Assembly (NCBI GenBank): GCA_964035775.1
Contig: OZ038315.1
Span: forward strand, 32,959,788-33,023,787
DNA length: 64,000 nucleotides
Direction: 5' to 3'
Source of the DNA: Osedax frankpressi
Taxonomy: Eukaryota; Annelida; Polychaeta; Sabellida; Siboglinidae
The notes beneath the pieces were generated by a model, which ran no database searches, had not been told where the DNA came from, and saw only the letters and a program-made list of their open reading frames with translations. The translations under genes and the position numbers were made by a program. Positions 11,654-25,474 of this stretch are shown here, one piece after another. Every line of letters starts with the position of its first letter. Within the stretch, counting starts at the first letter, position 1.

Positions 11654-13380
11654 ATTATTTTAAAATTTTTAATTTCACTATATTTTAGTTTAAAATTAAC
11701 TGAATTTATTTAATTAAACTCCAATCATTTATTATTTAATTTGAGATATAACTTTCATTAACTTTCATTTACATGACACAATATAGCTATTATATTTATA
11801 TATTTACCTTTTCTAATAATATATTTTCTTATCTTAAAGTATATAATAGTATTACCATATCATTCATAGAAATTATAGATGAAGAAAATAATAATTTTAC
11901 TGATATATTATAATTATCTAATTTATTTGATATTTACATAATTTAAACTTAATATATTATGGTAATGTTCTATATTAAATTAAACTTATCTAAATTCTCT
12001 TTAATTTAAATCACTGTTAAATATATGTAAAATATACCATGTATAATTTAACATTTAAAAATAAAACTTATATGTGATAAATAATGCTATATAATATGTA
12101 TCTATAGATTTCAAAATTATTCATTTCAACTCAATTTTTTTTAATTAATAATTATTATTATATTATTTCATAATCTATATATATAATTGAATGTGTAAGA
12201 TAAAAAATATATAGGCATGTTATTTTTTTATTTGTTGTAAATTTATTTTATCATAGATATAAATTACTATAGTTATATTATATTAGATCAATACTATGTA
12301 TATGTATTATTGGTGTATATTTAATTCTAAATAAAAAATATATAGTATTTTTTATAAAAGAATGAAATATATTTATATTGAGAATTAAATTAAATTTAAA
12401 AAATGGTGAGAATTTACGCATCTCAATTTAAATACTCTTACGCCTTAAAGGTGAATGAATGGAAATTAAGTTAATATTTCTTAAATTTGCTAAAATAAGT
12501 TACAAAAGTTATTTATTATTTCAATACATAATCATAATGTTGATGTTCCATTAATATTGATCATATCAAATAGTATTTTTATAAACTTAATTTGTTAGTA
12601 TTAAATATATGTGAAGTTTATATCATTTGGTTATTGTGTTTTGTAATTTTTATAAGAATATTCATTATTTTATTTGATTATACTTTCCTTTTTGCAATCA
12701 ATAAAAATACTCAATTACACCAACTTTTTCATTTGCAATGATTATATTAAACTTTTATTATTATTAGTATATGTAATTTAAAAATATATACATATTATAA
12801 ATAAATAAACTACTAATAAATGGAAAAATTAATAGCGCAATGATGTTCTGGTATATTGCAATTAATATATCTAGACTAAATTAATACTTTTAATATAATA
12901 ATCATATTTTGCCATGCATATCATCTCATATCCGTATAGTAATTTTATGATTTTCCATCGAGTCGAGTTTAATTAATTTGTTATGTATTAATATTAATAT
13001 AGTATATTGTTATCATATTGTGATTGTGATTATGTATTATTTATTAATTAATTATGTATTGGTATGTCGTATATAGAGATACAGAGATATATTTTTAAAA
13101 AAGAACGAATTTATAAGATTACGTGATTTTATATGATGACATTAAATCTTAACAAAAAAATACGTCAGATTATGCAATATGGAATTTGAACTATATATGT
13201 AAATATATGTATATATATTAATATATATATATATATATATCTTGTTTAAATGGCATCTCACGAATTTTACTTGCATTTTGTATTATATAACTACTATATA
13301 TCGATATTTCAGTATCTTGAGTATTTGCACAAATATGTATAGTATTAATCCAACATAATCCAACATAATATAATTTGGGT
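11654..13380. other. AT-rich intergenic stretch
   Basis: No exon, transposon block or RNA gene recognised. It contains only short A/T repeats and an AT microsatellite near 13215-13240. Confidence 0.5.
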
Positions 13381-14566
13381 CCAACATAATATAATTTGGG
13401 TAATAAAATCCGAGCACGCATGTGGCGTCGGGGGACGGCTGTAGCAGATTCGATAATTTAGATCGGGTGGCGGAAATTTGTGGGCCCCCGTCCGAAACTC
13501 CGATAAAGGGGCGGGCGAAAAAATTTTAATTTTACAAAATTTTTTTCCCCTCCGAAAATGTCTTTTCGCCCGATTTTCGGCTTTCGTCGTGGTCAACACG
13601 TCCTTAAGGACATGATTTCTAACGTTGCGAGATAGCTAACTCGGCGAATTTAGTAGTCGACGCGTTTTTAAAAAAACTACCTACGTCTTCGGCTTCGTAC
13701 GAGCAACGGGGTACCGAGTTTTTTAATTTCCTAACCGGTTAAGTATACTTAATCGACGCTTAACTAATAAAATACTAAAATCTTTACCGAGACCGTTTCG
13801 CGAATTCCGAGACGGTAGCCCCCTTCTCCGAGGAGTATTTAACGCGGGGGAACGGAAAAAAAGTCGAAAATAATTTTATTAGTATAATAAATTAATTCTA
13901 AAATACGGTTTTCGAATAAAATTCGCATTTTTCTAATTTTTCCCCCGACCTCCCGTAGCCGAGGAGAAATATAATAGCGTCTAAAAAAGTTGGAAAAATC
14001 GAATATTAGTATAATAAATTAAGTATTCGAAATTTTCTATAGGCTCGATAGTACTCGAAAAGTTTAGAAAATTTGCGTACCCGTAGATACGGGTAAGGGC
14101 TACGACTTAGGATCTCTATATTTTTAGATTTACTTTCCGCAAGTACTCTAATACCGATCTAATTACGCCCGCCTAGCCTATTCTAAGCGTTATTATACAC
14201 GTGGCTGATATCGTACTCCAGACAGAAATTAACGGCTTTTTTTGGCGTGCGTTACTTACTCGATAGTTTCGTCGGCGATTACTCGATAACGGATGGAGAT
14301 TATTAAAATCCGAATACGGATTCGGAATCCTCGACCCAAAGTCTATAAAGTAGCCATTCGAGATTATCGAATTTATCGATTTATAAAAAAAACGCCCGCG
14401 AACGAGTATAATGAAAACTTTTATTTATTTCGATGTTTTATATTTTCCATTATACAGGCGTATGTAAATTATTATATTATTATTATTATATATGGGGTAT
14501 GTAAATCTTATCCTCGATCTAGGTCAATTAATACAGCAACTCGATGTCTCTATATATCTATATATA

Positions 14567-14645
<79 letters not shown>

Positions 14646-14648
14646 ATA

Positions 14649-14680
<32 letters not shown>

Positions 14681-15130
14681 ATCTCCTCTCACCTCGGCTT
14701 TCGCGCTCGATTTCTCATCGAATATTTAATATTTACCTTAGAAATTTAAACCTAACGATAGATAATTGATAAAGTTACAAATTCTTCATATATATTTATA
14801 TTCGATAAATCAATTTTTAGTACCGTAAATAGGTAGTAAAGTTGAAAAATCACTTTTTTTGGTTTTACATTTTTGGAGCCGAATTTCGGGTATTAATTTA
14901 CTTATTTTTGAAAATACCTAAATTCTACGTCTTAGAGTTCGTCCGTATCTTACGTTAACTACAGCGATATCGATATTTCTTATAATAAGTTTCGAGATAA
15001 TCGAGGTTATATTTTTAGAAATTTTTCGAAATCGAAATTCGAGAGACTCGAGTATATCTATGAGTCACGCATTTCGATGAATCACGCAGCGCTCTCAATC
15101 TTTATATACGAATTTAGGAATATATAGGCG
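13380..15130. other. CpG-rich block, unlike its surroundings
   Basis: The sequence shifts abruptly to a CpG-rich, GC-richer style with many TCG, CGA and CGG words, for example around 13420-13600, 13620-13740 and 13790-13990. Several reading frames stay open by composition alone; none gives a recognisable protein. It is split by a long AT microsatellite at 14555-14672. Its last part (14680-15240) is repeated at 16640-17190. It could be a non-coding satellite unit, an old insertion or part of a regulatory/spacer array. Confidence 0.6.
14555..14672. repeat. AT microsatellite
   Basis: A (TA)n tract of nearly 120 bp with two short TC interruptions, inside the CpG-rich block. Its Tyr-Ile repeats produce spurious open frames. 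Confidence 0.95.
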
Positions 15131-17900
15131 ATACTATGTGAGCGTAAAGTTGAATATGAATTTAAATGTGTGCATTGTATAGTACTGCTATATCGTTATA
15201 ATATGATATACAAAATTCACTATATGCAATACTATAACAATTACTCCCATCATATAACTAATGTTTGTATTGGGTTTGGTTTTTTGTTTGTTTCTGTGTA
15301 GTTTTTTTTGAATAAATTAATATAAATTTGACGCCAGATTAAGTTCATATACTATAATTATATTATTTGTGTTTGTGTTTTTGGTTTGGATTCTGTTTAG
15401 GGATTATAAGTCCTAAAACTATAGTTTTAGATTTGAGTTTAGTTTTAGGTTTGGATTCGAGTTTGTATTTGGGATTATTTCTGAGGTTTTTAAAAATAAA
15501 ATAGTATATATTTAATCTCAGGCTATTTTCGTAAACAAATAATTATAATGTTTGGTTTTAGGGTTCGTTTTGGATATATGTCGGGGTTTGGGTTTGGATT
15601 TGGGTTTAGTTCTTTATAGGTTTTTTTAAATGTAAAATAATATATATTTAATCTCGGGCTATGTTCATATAATATAATTGTAATATTTTATTTAAGTTTG
15701 GTTCTATGTGGGGTTTTGAATAAATTAAAATAAATTTGATGCCAGGAAATGTTCATAAACTATAATTATATTATTTGTTTTTGGTTTTTGGGTTTGGTTC
15801 TACGTAGGCTTTTTAGAACATATTACACTACATTTTAATGCAGAGATATATTCATATACTATAATTATAATTTGGGGGTTTGAATATTTGTTTGATTCTG
15901 CGTGGATTTTTTTAAAATAAATTAAATTAAATTTGATGCCAGGATATGTTCATATACTATAATTATGACATTTTATTTTGGTTTTAGGTTTATTTTTGTG
16001 TTTGGATTTATGTGGTCTTTTTAAAAATATATTAAAATACATTTGATGTCGAGCTACGTTCGCGTACTATAAATATAATGTTTGGGGTTTGGTTAGGGTT
16101 TGGGTTTAGTTATTTGTTGGTTTTTATATAAAATAATATAAATTTTATGCTACGATATGTTTATATACTATAACTAGAATATTCCAATTTAAGTTTTTGA
16201 TTGGTTTTGATATATATTTTTTTAAATAAATTAAAATAAATTTAATGTTCATATAAAGTTCTAGAAAATGATATTATAGAGTTATATAACTATATATTGT
16301 ATAGTTTTATATATAGATTTATATAGCTTTGCATAGCTTTATATAGCTTTATATTATTAATATTGATAAGTTTAACTATATCTAAATATTTATATAGTTA
16401 TAATACGTATACATCAAATATTTAAGTTGTAGATTAATATATATATAAGTATATATATTATATATACTAATAGTATTGCGTTATATAGTATATATTGTAT
16501 ATAGCTTATGAGATTAATAAAAATTAATAACGAATTCTGAATATAAACCCCAAAAGCTATTAGATTGCTATTTCTATAATTTATAAAAATAATATTTTTG
16601 TTTCCTCAAAAAAGTTCATACTTGACCGTGAATTTTAAAAATGTCTCCGTTCTCCTCGGCTCTCGCGCTCGATTTCTCGACTAATATACTATATTTTCTT
16701 TAGAAACTTATACCTATATATAGATTATTGATAGAGCTATAAATCCTTCATATATATTTATATTCCATACATCAGTTTTTAGTACCGTAAAGTTGAAAAA
16801 TCACTTTTTTAGATTTTACATTTTTGGAACCAATTTTCGGGTATTAATTTAATTATTTTTGAAAGTATCTAAATTCTATGTCTTAGAGTTGGACCGTATC
16901 TTACTTTTCTTATATCTATATCGATATTTATTTAAATATATTTAGAGATAATACACATTATATTTTTTATAAGTTTTTCGAAATCGAAATTCGAGAGTAA
17001 ATCGATGAATCATCCAGCGCTCTCAATCTCTATATACGTATAGGCGAAACTATGTTAGCGTACACTTGAATATGAATTTAAATGTATGTATTGTATAGTA
17101 CTGCTATATCGTCGTAATATAATATATTAACTGCACTATAATGCTATATATATATATCTTAATGTAATAGTATACTATAACAATACTCCAATCGTATTGT
17201 ATCGGGTTCGTTTTTTTGTTTGGTTCTGTGAGGGTTTTTTTTGAATAAATTAATATAAATTTTACGCCAGGTTAAGTTCGTATACTATAATTATAATGTT
17301 TGAGTTATTGTTTTGCTTTGAGTTTGTTTTTTAGGTTAGGATTTGAGTTTATATTTGGGTTTGAGTTTGTATTTTTATTTTTTTATGTAGTTTTTTTTTG
17401 AATAAAATAATATAAATTAAATATTTAGTTATGTTCGTATATTAAAATTATAATATTTAAGTTTGCGGTTGGGCTCGGTTCTATGCGGATTATTTTAGAA
17501 TATATTGAAATAAAGTTGATGTCGGACTATATTCGTAAACAATAATTATAATGTATATGTTTGGATTTAGGTTTAGTTCTTTGTGAGTTTTTCTTTAAAT
17601 AACTTAAATAAATTGATACAACACTGATAATCAAATTACGGCTACACAACTACACTAAGTAACTCGATATATAATCGTTAGTGTGTTACGTATAATATAT
17701 ATTATACGATGCAAGGTTTCCGACTGCGTATTGGCATGGTTCCCAGTTGGTTTTTAAAAATAAATTTATTAAATTTGATGCTAGGGAATGCTCATATACT
17801 ATAATTAGAATATTTGCATTTAAGTTTTTCGATTGGTATATATACATTTTTATATATATATGTTTTTTTTAAAATAAATTTAAATAAATTTAATGTTCAT
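14680..17900. repeat. Higher-order tandem repeat, about 1.96-kb unit
   Basis: Segment A (14680-15240) and A' (16640-17190) align over landmarks CGCGCTCGATTTCTC, AGTACCGTAAA, TTGAAAAATCACTTTTTT and TCGGGTATTAATTTA. Each is followed by a G/T-rich array, B (15240-16260) and B' (17190-17900), of about 100-bp units. The unit motif is CATATACTATAATTATAAT plus a TTTGGGTTTGG-like track. One full A+B unit and a shorter A'+B' unit are present. Confidence 0.8.
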
Positions 17901-18269
17901 CGTCGTATAATATAACAAGCATATCATATATCGAGCATATCTTATTATTTTATTTATGTCATAAATATGTTATATTATATCGATTTCCGATTTGTTTCGC
18001 GTAAAATATTGCGTTTTTAAATACATTATATACATACTCAGATTTGTAATATATATAAATTTATATACAGAAATTAATAGTTTAATTATTGATTGCATTC
18101 GCAATGTCTTGTGCTTGTAATTACAATATAAAAGGGTATTTACATATATAATATTAATTCATGCGAATATGATTCACCATTCTAAAAAAATCATATGTTT
18201 TTATTTTTCACATAATAATATGAAAATTTCAATTATAGAAAATAGGAAATTACCTATTTAATTAATTTA

Positions 18270-19068
18270 TCATTTCATTCATATAATTTATATTTTTTAT
18301 TATGATTCGTGAATATACAATATCCATATTATTATTTATATACAATTAACATACAAATATAATAATGTATTTACAAAGTTTAATGAATGTGTTAAATAAA
18401 AAAATCGATGTCGCTAATATCTAATTGGTATCAATATTGTATAGTATAATAAAATACATATTCGAAATTGTTATAGCATTTATTAATATTTATTTAAAAT
18501 AAAGTAACATCTTATTTTCAATCCGATTTGCAACCGTTACTGGAAATAATGTCAACAAATTTTATAATATAAATTATATATTTTAATAATTACATTTAGA
18601 TTTTACATTTAGATAATATATTTAACCGTATTATAAAGTTAATAGTATTAGTATTTAAATGTTACAGATTGGTTATTTAAAATGTATCATATAATATAAT
18701 TATTTAGAATAATTCTAGCTATATTTTTTACATAATTATGTTATACTCTATATTTTATTTATATATTACGATATTAAACTAACTTACTGATCCAATGGGA
18801 ACACTGCGTACCTATCGCGGTACAAGTATTGCAATTATAACAATATTTTCCCTTCTGTAAGTTAGATCATTTTTTTTCCTCTTTGAATAACATATCTATT
18901 TCACCGTGTTTTGAATGGTAAGCTTTGATAAGTTTTCCGTATGCAATATGAATAGGTTTTAGATTACATTAAAGACATTAAAAAATATAATGCGTGTTAG
19001 GCAAATTATACACATACTAGCATAACATAATGTATGATATGGTGGTGTATAATATTAACATGATATAT
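18270..19068. repeat. Segmental duplication, copy 2 (partner 8030-8815)
   Basis: Collinear with 8030-8815, ending in the shared stretch around GATATGGTGGTGTATAATATT. The divergence is moderate, with many substitutions and small indels, so the duplication is not recent. Confidence 0.8.
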
Positions 19069-20052
19069 ATCATACTTGTATATAAATTAATATTTTTAAA
19101 TGAAATGGTCAGTAATAAATATTTGTTTACTAGTTATTATTTCATAAATATTACCACCACGAGTTACAATTTTAAAATATTATAATATATAAATTCCTAA
19201 AAATCACTTACTTAATATAAATATTTAAATATTATATTTCTATTCTATTTTCTTGCTACAATAAATTTGTTATCTTAAGTAAATTAGTAAAACTAATGTA
19301 ACATAATAACTTGTGATATATTATCTTATTATCGTTACTAATAGTAGTATATTAAGTACAATTATATTAATAATATTAAATCATATATGTCTTATTTATT
19401 TGTATACTAATTTGAAGCATCAATTTACAATATTACATAATTAAATTTATATTTATATTTGATAATGTATTTTTTACATATAATATATATTATATTGGTA
19501 TTGTTAGTTAACATTAAAAATGATATATTTCTTGTATTTTCTATATTATTTAAATCAATTATTATATATTAAAACAAAAATAAATTAATAATTAATAATA
19601 ATAATAATAATTTAAATAAATGTATTTAATATTAATGTATTTAAATGTATTTGATGAATTAGGGTTCATGATAATAATACTATAGTGAAACTTATGATGA
19701 TAGAAACAAATATAATTAATAAACAGTATTTTATAAATAGTATAGAGTTCGTATTTAACATTTTTATTTAAATATACATTTAATTTATATTCCTTGTTTA
19801 ATAACTAAAATAAACAACAATTCATGAATTGCAGTTATTGATTTTGAAACATAGATTCGTGGATTTTTCAAGCATAGCATTGTTTTAATAAATGAAATAT
19901 CTTATAAATATAATTGTGAATGTCTACGTACCGATAAAGAACAAGCCTCCGTAAGAGTGTACCAGTTCAAGTCCTGTTTCGCTGATTTGGGTTGAATTCT
20001 CAACCGTAGCAACACAGGTAACCAGTAGAAAAAATACTGCGTAGTTTCTCAT
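18774..20052 (-). pseudogene. Short secreted Cys-family gene: intact signal exon, damaged exon 2
   Basis: Exon 1 (20052-19932) is perfect: MRNYAVFFLLVTCVATV is a typical signal peptide, followed by VHSYGGLFFI and a phase-1 donor GTACGT. The YGGLFFI ending matches YNGGLYVI in the intact 63-kb gene. The only matching exon 2 downstream is 18940-18774. It reads DGKLIKAY and later KYCYNCNTCTAIGTQCSHW and ends KLV. That exon has lost its AG acceptor (GCAT where the 8.6-kb copy has GCAG), the first cysteine position and one sense codon (TGA). So the gene is probably dead, unless exon 1 now splices to something I did not find. TATATAAA lies at 20115-20108 and a CCACACCCC box at 20136-20144. Confidence 0.65.
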
Positions 20053-20099
20053 GTTTCGGGTAGGCTAATTGAGTCTTTAAATATAACTGTTTATCAATT

Positions 20100-20150
20100 C
20101 AAATGAGTTTATATAACGATTGACCATGTATCTTGCCACACCCCTTCGAT
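20100..20150 (-). promoter_or_regulatory. Promoter region: TATA box and CACCC/GC-like box
   Basis: Read on the minus strand, GGGGTGTGG (20144-20136) is followed by TATATAAA (20115-20108) and the ATG at 20052. The order and spacing resemble the 38-kb gene of the same family. Confidence 0.5.
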
Positions 20151-20159
20151 TGACTGTCA

Positions 20160-21201
20160 CGCCGTCGATCAATATACACCAGATTATTTTTTAGGTAGAC
20201 CGAACATACATAATTAAATATAAATTTAGTTTATTCGATTAATGTATATTAATTGAATTATATTCCATGTGAGTGATATTTCCTTATATAACCATTTTTT
20301 ATAATTATTACTTCATAACAATTCGATAATAATACATCCATCACGATATTGCGCATTTCCTTAACTAGATGAACTTTATTTAATTAATTATATAATATAT
20401 TGTTTCACATAAATAATAATTACTAAATTAGAAATTAAAATTTTAAGTTTTAATTATATATTTTGTATTATTATTTGCTATTACAATTATTATTATTTGT
20501 TAGTAAACAGTAAGTATAAATACTTCTTTATATATTAATTAAGTAAGTAATTCTTATTCTAATCTTTACTTACATATTTCTACTCATGTTGTGTAATTTT
20601 AGATACTATGTATCGAACAAGAAGTGGCTTGAAATATTAATTTGTACTAGTGATATCTTTATTGACATTCATATATCCATAATGTAGTAGAATAGTCATA
20701 ACAATTGAAATGTCATTTGTATATATATATATATAGTTAGTCGTGTAGGTCATTTTTAACTTGTAAATTTTAATCAAAGTTTATTCGAAATATAATGATT
20801 TATTATATGAAACACAAAGATTTATTTTTAAATCATCATATAATTTAATATTTTCATTTATAATTTAGTTTTATGAATAAATTATATCTATAAGTATGAA
20901 GTTTTTTATCGTTATTATATAATTTTTATATCACGAATCTAAATCTAATAAAGTGATTTTTAATTACAATTGTTCTGAATCAAAATATCTTGCTTTTAGA
21001 TATAATATAATTATATAGAAATATTAGTTAAAAGATAGATTATCTAGCTGATTTTGTCAAAATATTAATTTTCCCAGCAATCACCATTACATCCCAGCTT
21101 AATATTTTTATATTCTAGAACTTGTTAAGTCATGAAATTAAGTCATGAACACCATCCATCACGTGTATATAATAGCTATGATATTTGGACTAGTTAACAT
21201 T

Positions 21202-21252
<51 letters not shown>

Positions 21253-21300
21253 ACGGATTGATAGATGAATGGGTGGATGAATGACATTATCTTTTATTTT
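20160..21300. other. AT-rich intergenic stretch
   Basis: No gene seen. It contains an AT microsatellite at 21213-21246. Confidence 0.5.
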
Positions 21301-22310
21301 ATAAGATACATTAGAGGAAATAACGGTATAACGGATAAAACTCTATACCGACTGAAATCATATATTGCAAATACATTATTTCGAACATTGATAAATAGTT
21401 TAAAATCAGATTAATTCCAACTAAAATATATATTCCACAAATTACGTACTTGGACCATTATTATTTTTTATTTATTTATATCCATTATCCTTATTAATTT
21501 TTAAATTTCCCCAAATTAAATTCAACATATTTGCTTACGATATTATAATTTACTAGACTCTACCACTAAATAATAATAACAATTCATCTCTCATTAATTT
21601 TACTAATAATATAATCAAATAATATAAGCAACTAGATAATCAATAATAATTTACTAATAAATATTGACCAGCAACTAGCAACTGATTAACATTACAACAA
21701 ATTGAACACAAATGAATATCCTAAATATTTAATTGGTAATGTAACTGTAGAACCTTCTAAGACAATAACATGCATGGGTATCATTATAGACGAACACGTG
21801 CCATTAGATGACTATTTACGATTTAATGCTAAAAAAGCATTTTATTATTTTAGTAAGGTACAAAAAATAAGAAAATAAATGGCATTTCATAATTGTAAAA
21901 TGATATCTCAATCTTATATTATTTGAACATTTAAACTATTGTAATTCTATATATCATGGTATAACAAAATCTAAAATAAATTATGTAGATCGTATATTAA
22001 GGATAATAGTATGAATGATATATGATTTTAAACTAAAAGACCATAATACTATGTTTAACATACACTGCACTATACCCTAAACAGCCGCACTACCTATATG
22101 ATATTATTAAACTATAAGAATATACCCGCCAATTAATATCGAGTAAAAGTGTTCTACTATTAAATCACAAATGTAATCTTGATACCTATATTAAAATAAA
22201 GATTTTATGTTTTAGCGCTAATTTTATGGAACAAACTTCCTCTACCTTTACGAAGATGTAATTCCATAAAAAAAATTAAGAAGGCCGTAAAAAATTACCT
22301 ATTAAGCTCA
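21300..22310 (+). mobile_element. Non-LTR retrotransposon (CR1/L2/Jockey type), 3' half, decayed
   Basis: Across frames the plus strand reads YLGPLLFFIYLYPLS (near 21445), which is the reverse-transcriptase GxxLGPLLF box. It then reads FNIFAYDIII (near 21525), the degenerate FADD catalytic box. The C-terminal end follows: MGIIIDEHVPLDDY, KVQKIRK, then ILWNKLPLPLRRCNSIKKIK at 22225-22290, the WNxLP end typical of CR1/L2/Jockey elements. Stops and frame changes are scattered throughout, so it is inactive. The 5' half is absent. A GATGGATGGATGG stretch lies downstream at 22533-22546. Confidence 0.85.
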
Positions 22311-22777
22311 ACATGATATATTGGATTGATCTTGTCCTCTGTATTTGCGCCGATGTTCTGTAACTACTCCGATCACGTATGTAACAATCCAAATAGCGGA
22401 GTACTATAACTGATTTGATATCATCATTTAATTCACTTATGATATCATTTGTACTCGCTTTAAAACACAAATGAGAACATATAACTATTTGTTATTTTTG
22501 TATACATTAATTTTTCAATTCAATTCAACCGATGGATGGATGGATGGGATTACAAGATGGATAATATAAGATGGATCGACCTTTAAAACACTTATAATTG
22601 TAGCATATTTATTATATCACTCTGAAAAGAGCCAAATTGTCAATGCAGCATGCAATTAGATTGGTAAATAGGAAATATAAGAATATCTGATAATATTATA
22701 TTCCATGTATTCACTAATAATCACAGGAAAACGTATTTGGTATAGTTTTTATTATTCAACCAAACGATAATAACGCA

Positions 22778-23373
22778 TGCCACAGAACAATTCGTTAGTA
22801 TTATAATAAATTATAAAATAGTATTTTATATAAAACTATATTATAAATAATATTATATGTAAATAACATTAATGTTTATTATGAAATTATTCATTTATAT
22901 AGTTAAATTAAATGTTTTATTTTTAATAATATTGATATGTATTTTTATTATTCAACCAAACCATAATAACGTAAAATTAAATGACTTTTTTAGGATTATT
23001 AACAATTCTAAGGACTATTATTCGTGTAATTTATTTAAGAATTGATACATATATGCCATACGGCGTACGTTAAGGGTGATCGTTTTCCTGGGATTCTATT
23101 CCGACATACATATTTTTTAAATATAAGTAATAAGATCCTAATTTTAAAGGAATTTTATTTTTTAATGGAGTATCGGCCAAGCGCTGACCGTTTGAAAAAT
23201 TTAATTTGTAAAAAATAGTTCGTAGCTTTTCTATAATGCTACGCATGCGCATAACGTTTGTTATTGTTTATATTAAAAAATTTAATATTGAAATCCAAGG
23301 GGTTTCACTCCCTATATGTCTCATGTAATACGAGAAAAATATTTAAAATAGCCGAAAATGTAAACAACCGCCA
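22778..23373. repeat. Direct repeat, left copy (about 596 bp)
   Basis: Nearly identical to 25922-26519 over its whole length. Both begin TGCCA and end CAACCGCCA. It includes the GC-richer segment ATGCTACGCATGCGCATAACG. The TG...CA ends resemble those of LTRs, but no matching target duplication is seen in the flanks. A short extra copy of an internal segment (TTTTTATTATTCAACCAAAC) lies just outside the left end, at 22747. Confidence 0.85.
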
Positions 23374-23756
23374 TTATGGTCATTTTGCAATATTTTCTAA
23401 ATTTTTATTTAAATATTAATTTGTGTTTTATGATGATATTATAAGTAATTTATAGCATTGGTATATAAGTATATAACTCTACTAATAAGTAAAACTTATT
23501 AAAAGACTCAGATCATTGATAAATAAATGTTTATTGATGATTTATAAATTTGACAATACAAATAATATTTTATAAATTTCATATATTTATTAAAATATCA
23601 ATTTATATTTAGTTATAATTTTGTGTGATAAGATATATATTAAATATATAATTTAAAATATGTATTGTATATAATATTTATTTACATATGTTTCAATATT
23701 AATAATTTTCGTGACTTTCTTATTCCTTTTTTAAGGGTACAAATTATATCTAAATT

Positions 23757-24410
23757 TTAACTAGATAAAATATTTTTTAAACGTATACATATAAAATAAT
23801 TAATAACTTTGTCACGAATTTGACAGTTATCACAATAATCAAAATAAATATTATTAACAGAAATAATATGAATAAATACTTTACAAATGTTTACTTTATA
23901 CACAATATCATTTATATAATATTTAAATAAAATATATAACTTACGAATATAATCAACAAATATCGTAGTTGGTCGGAACCTATTATTATTATATACATTC
24001 TTTGATTTATCCATAATTAATAAATGATCACTAAAGAAACAATTTGATGTGGACAAACAAATTAAATCAACACACTTTGTATAACAATATTTACGAATAT
24101 AATTACATATATCAAGTGCTAAATATACAATAGAATTATCTAATAAATTGGTGATAGGAAATATAGCAAATGGAATAATTTCTGGATAAAGTATAGGAGG
24201 TATAGGTGTATTTGGAATGGTTCAAAGCTGGTGCAGTTTAACAAGAAATTCACCAGCATCTAAATTGCAATTGCTCCCTGGTACGTGAGTCGACCGTAAC
24301 TTTTTAATATTCTGCTAACAATTCTTGAGCTGTAGGGTTATCGCGATTCATTTCACAATAATTATCCGTGACTTTTTTAATTGAGGAGGGTTTGATACCG
24401 GAATCAAAGT
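23757..24410 (-). pseudogene. P-element/THAP9-type transposase fragment
   Basis: The minus strand reads RDNPTAQELLAEY (about 24355-24315), then PGSNCNLDAGEFLVKL, then AIFPITNLLDNSIVYLALD. It continues to FFSDHLLIMDKSKNV, RPTTIFVDYIRKLY and finally YCDNCQIRDKVINYFICIRL, stopping at 23757. The DNPTAxE block, followed by a Cys-rich region and a C-terminal CxxC with a [VI]..[FY].+.RL stretch, is the layout of P-type transposase C-termini. The N-terminal THAP domain and most of the catalytic core are missing, and frame changes are present. Family assignment is by motif order only. Confidence 0.45.
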
Positions 24411-24862
24411 AGGTATTGCATTATATACAAGTCGTTTCCTGAATACATTTATAATTATATATATGAACCATAAAGTATATATTAATGGGGTAAATTACTT
24501 TAATTAAATTGTTTACCATAATACAAATGTATAATGAGAATTGATCTTTAAATATGTAGTGAAATACATTACATTATATATATATATGAAAAACTACAAT
24601 ATTATATTATAAATTATTAATATTTTAATGTAAAATAAACCTGCTTGAAGTATTGTACATAGTATCGTTGAAATACCTACCACATATTAGTAAATGTCTG
24701 AGTGATTGAATACCAGATTCCTCTATTATTTTCAATAATGTTTCATTTCTTATATTTATAGCCCATTTTTTACAACTATATAATTATATTAAATAGTAAA
24801 TTATAATTCTTATAGATATGATGTTTAATATTATATGTATTGTCATAAAATACATAGTATGA

Positions 24863-25253
24863 ACATTTATATCATTATTCATAATAAAAATCAGAAAATT
24901 AACAATATTTTTATTTAAATTATATATGACATATATTATTTGAATCAAATAACAAGTTATATTAAATACTAAATTAAACCTATTATATATTTGATATGTA
25001 TTATTAGATATGTTAATTATACTACATTGCATGAAAGTTTATATAAAAGGAATATTTATATAAACATTTATATCATTATTCATAATAAAAATCAGAAAAT
25101 TAACAATATTTTTATTTAAATTATATATGACATATTATTTGAATCAAATAACAAGTTATATTAAATAATAAATTAAACCTATTATATATTTGATATGTAT
25201 TATTAGATAAGTTAATTATACTACATAGCATGAAAGTTTATATAAAAGGAATA
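24863..25253. repeat. Tandem duplication, about 190-bp unit
   Basis: Segment 24863-25053 is repeated almost identically at 25064-25253. Landmarks are ATCATTATTCATAATAAAA, TTTGAATCAAATAACAAG and CATGAAAGTTTATATAAAAG. Confidence 0.9.
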
Positions 25254-25474
25254 AGAATAATTAATTATTGAAATTTAAAAATATTTTTAAAAATATTTTT
25301 ACGAGTCTTACCGTTCTTCTTCTGTGATACGGAATGTATCTCTATTTTGATAATTATCACAATTTATTACAGAACATCGTAATCCAATCTTAGTGGTTGA
25401 ATTACTACAGTTTAATATACTTTTTAGGATATATTTACGTAATAAAATAATTTATTTTTCATAAATTTTAAAAA

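Noticed and set aside
13218-13599. Open frames on the minus strand of the CpG-rich block
   Set aside because: Several frames are open at once because of composition; the start lies in repeated ATAATCCAACAT units and no motif is seen.
14293-14769. 158-residue open frame
   Set aside because: Half is AT microsatellite and the rest follows the CpG-rich composition; no domain and no splice context.
24784-25032. 82-residue Ile/Asn-rich minus-strand frame
   Set aside because: It falls in an AT-rich tandem duplication and carries no motif; its second copy does not keep the frame.
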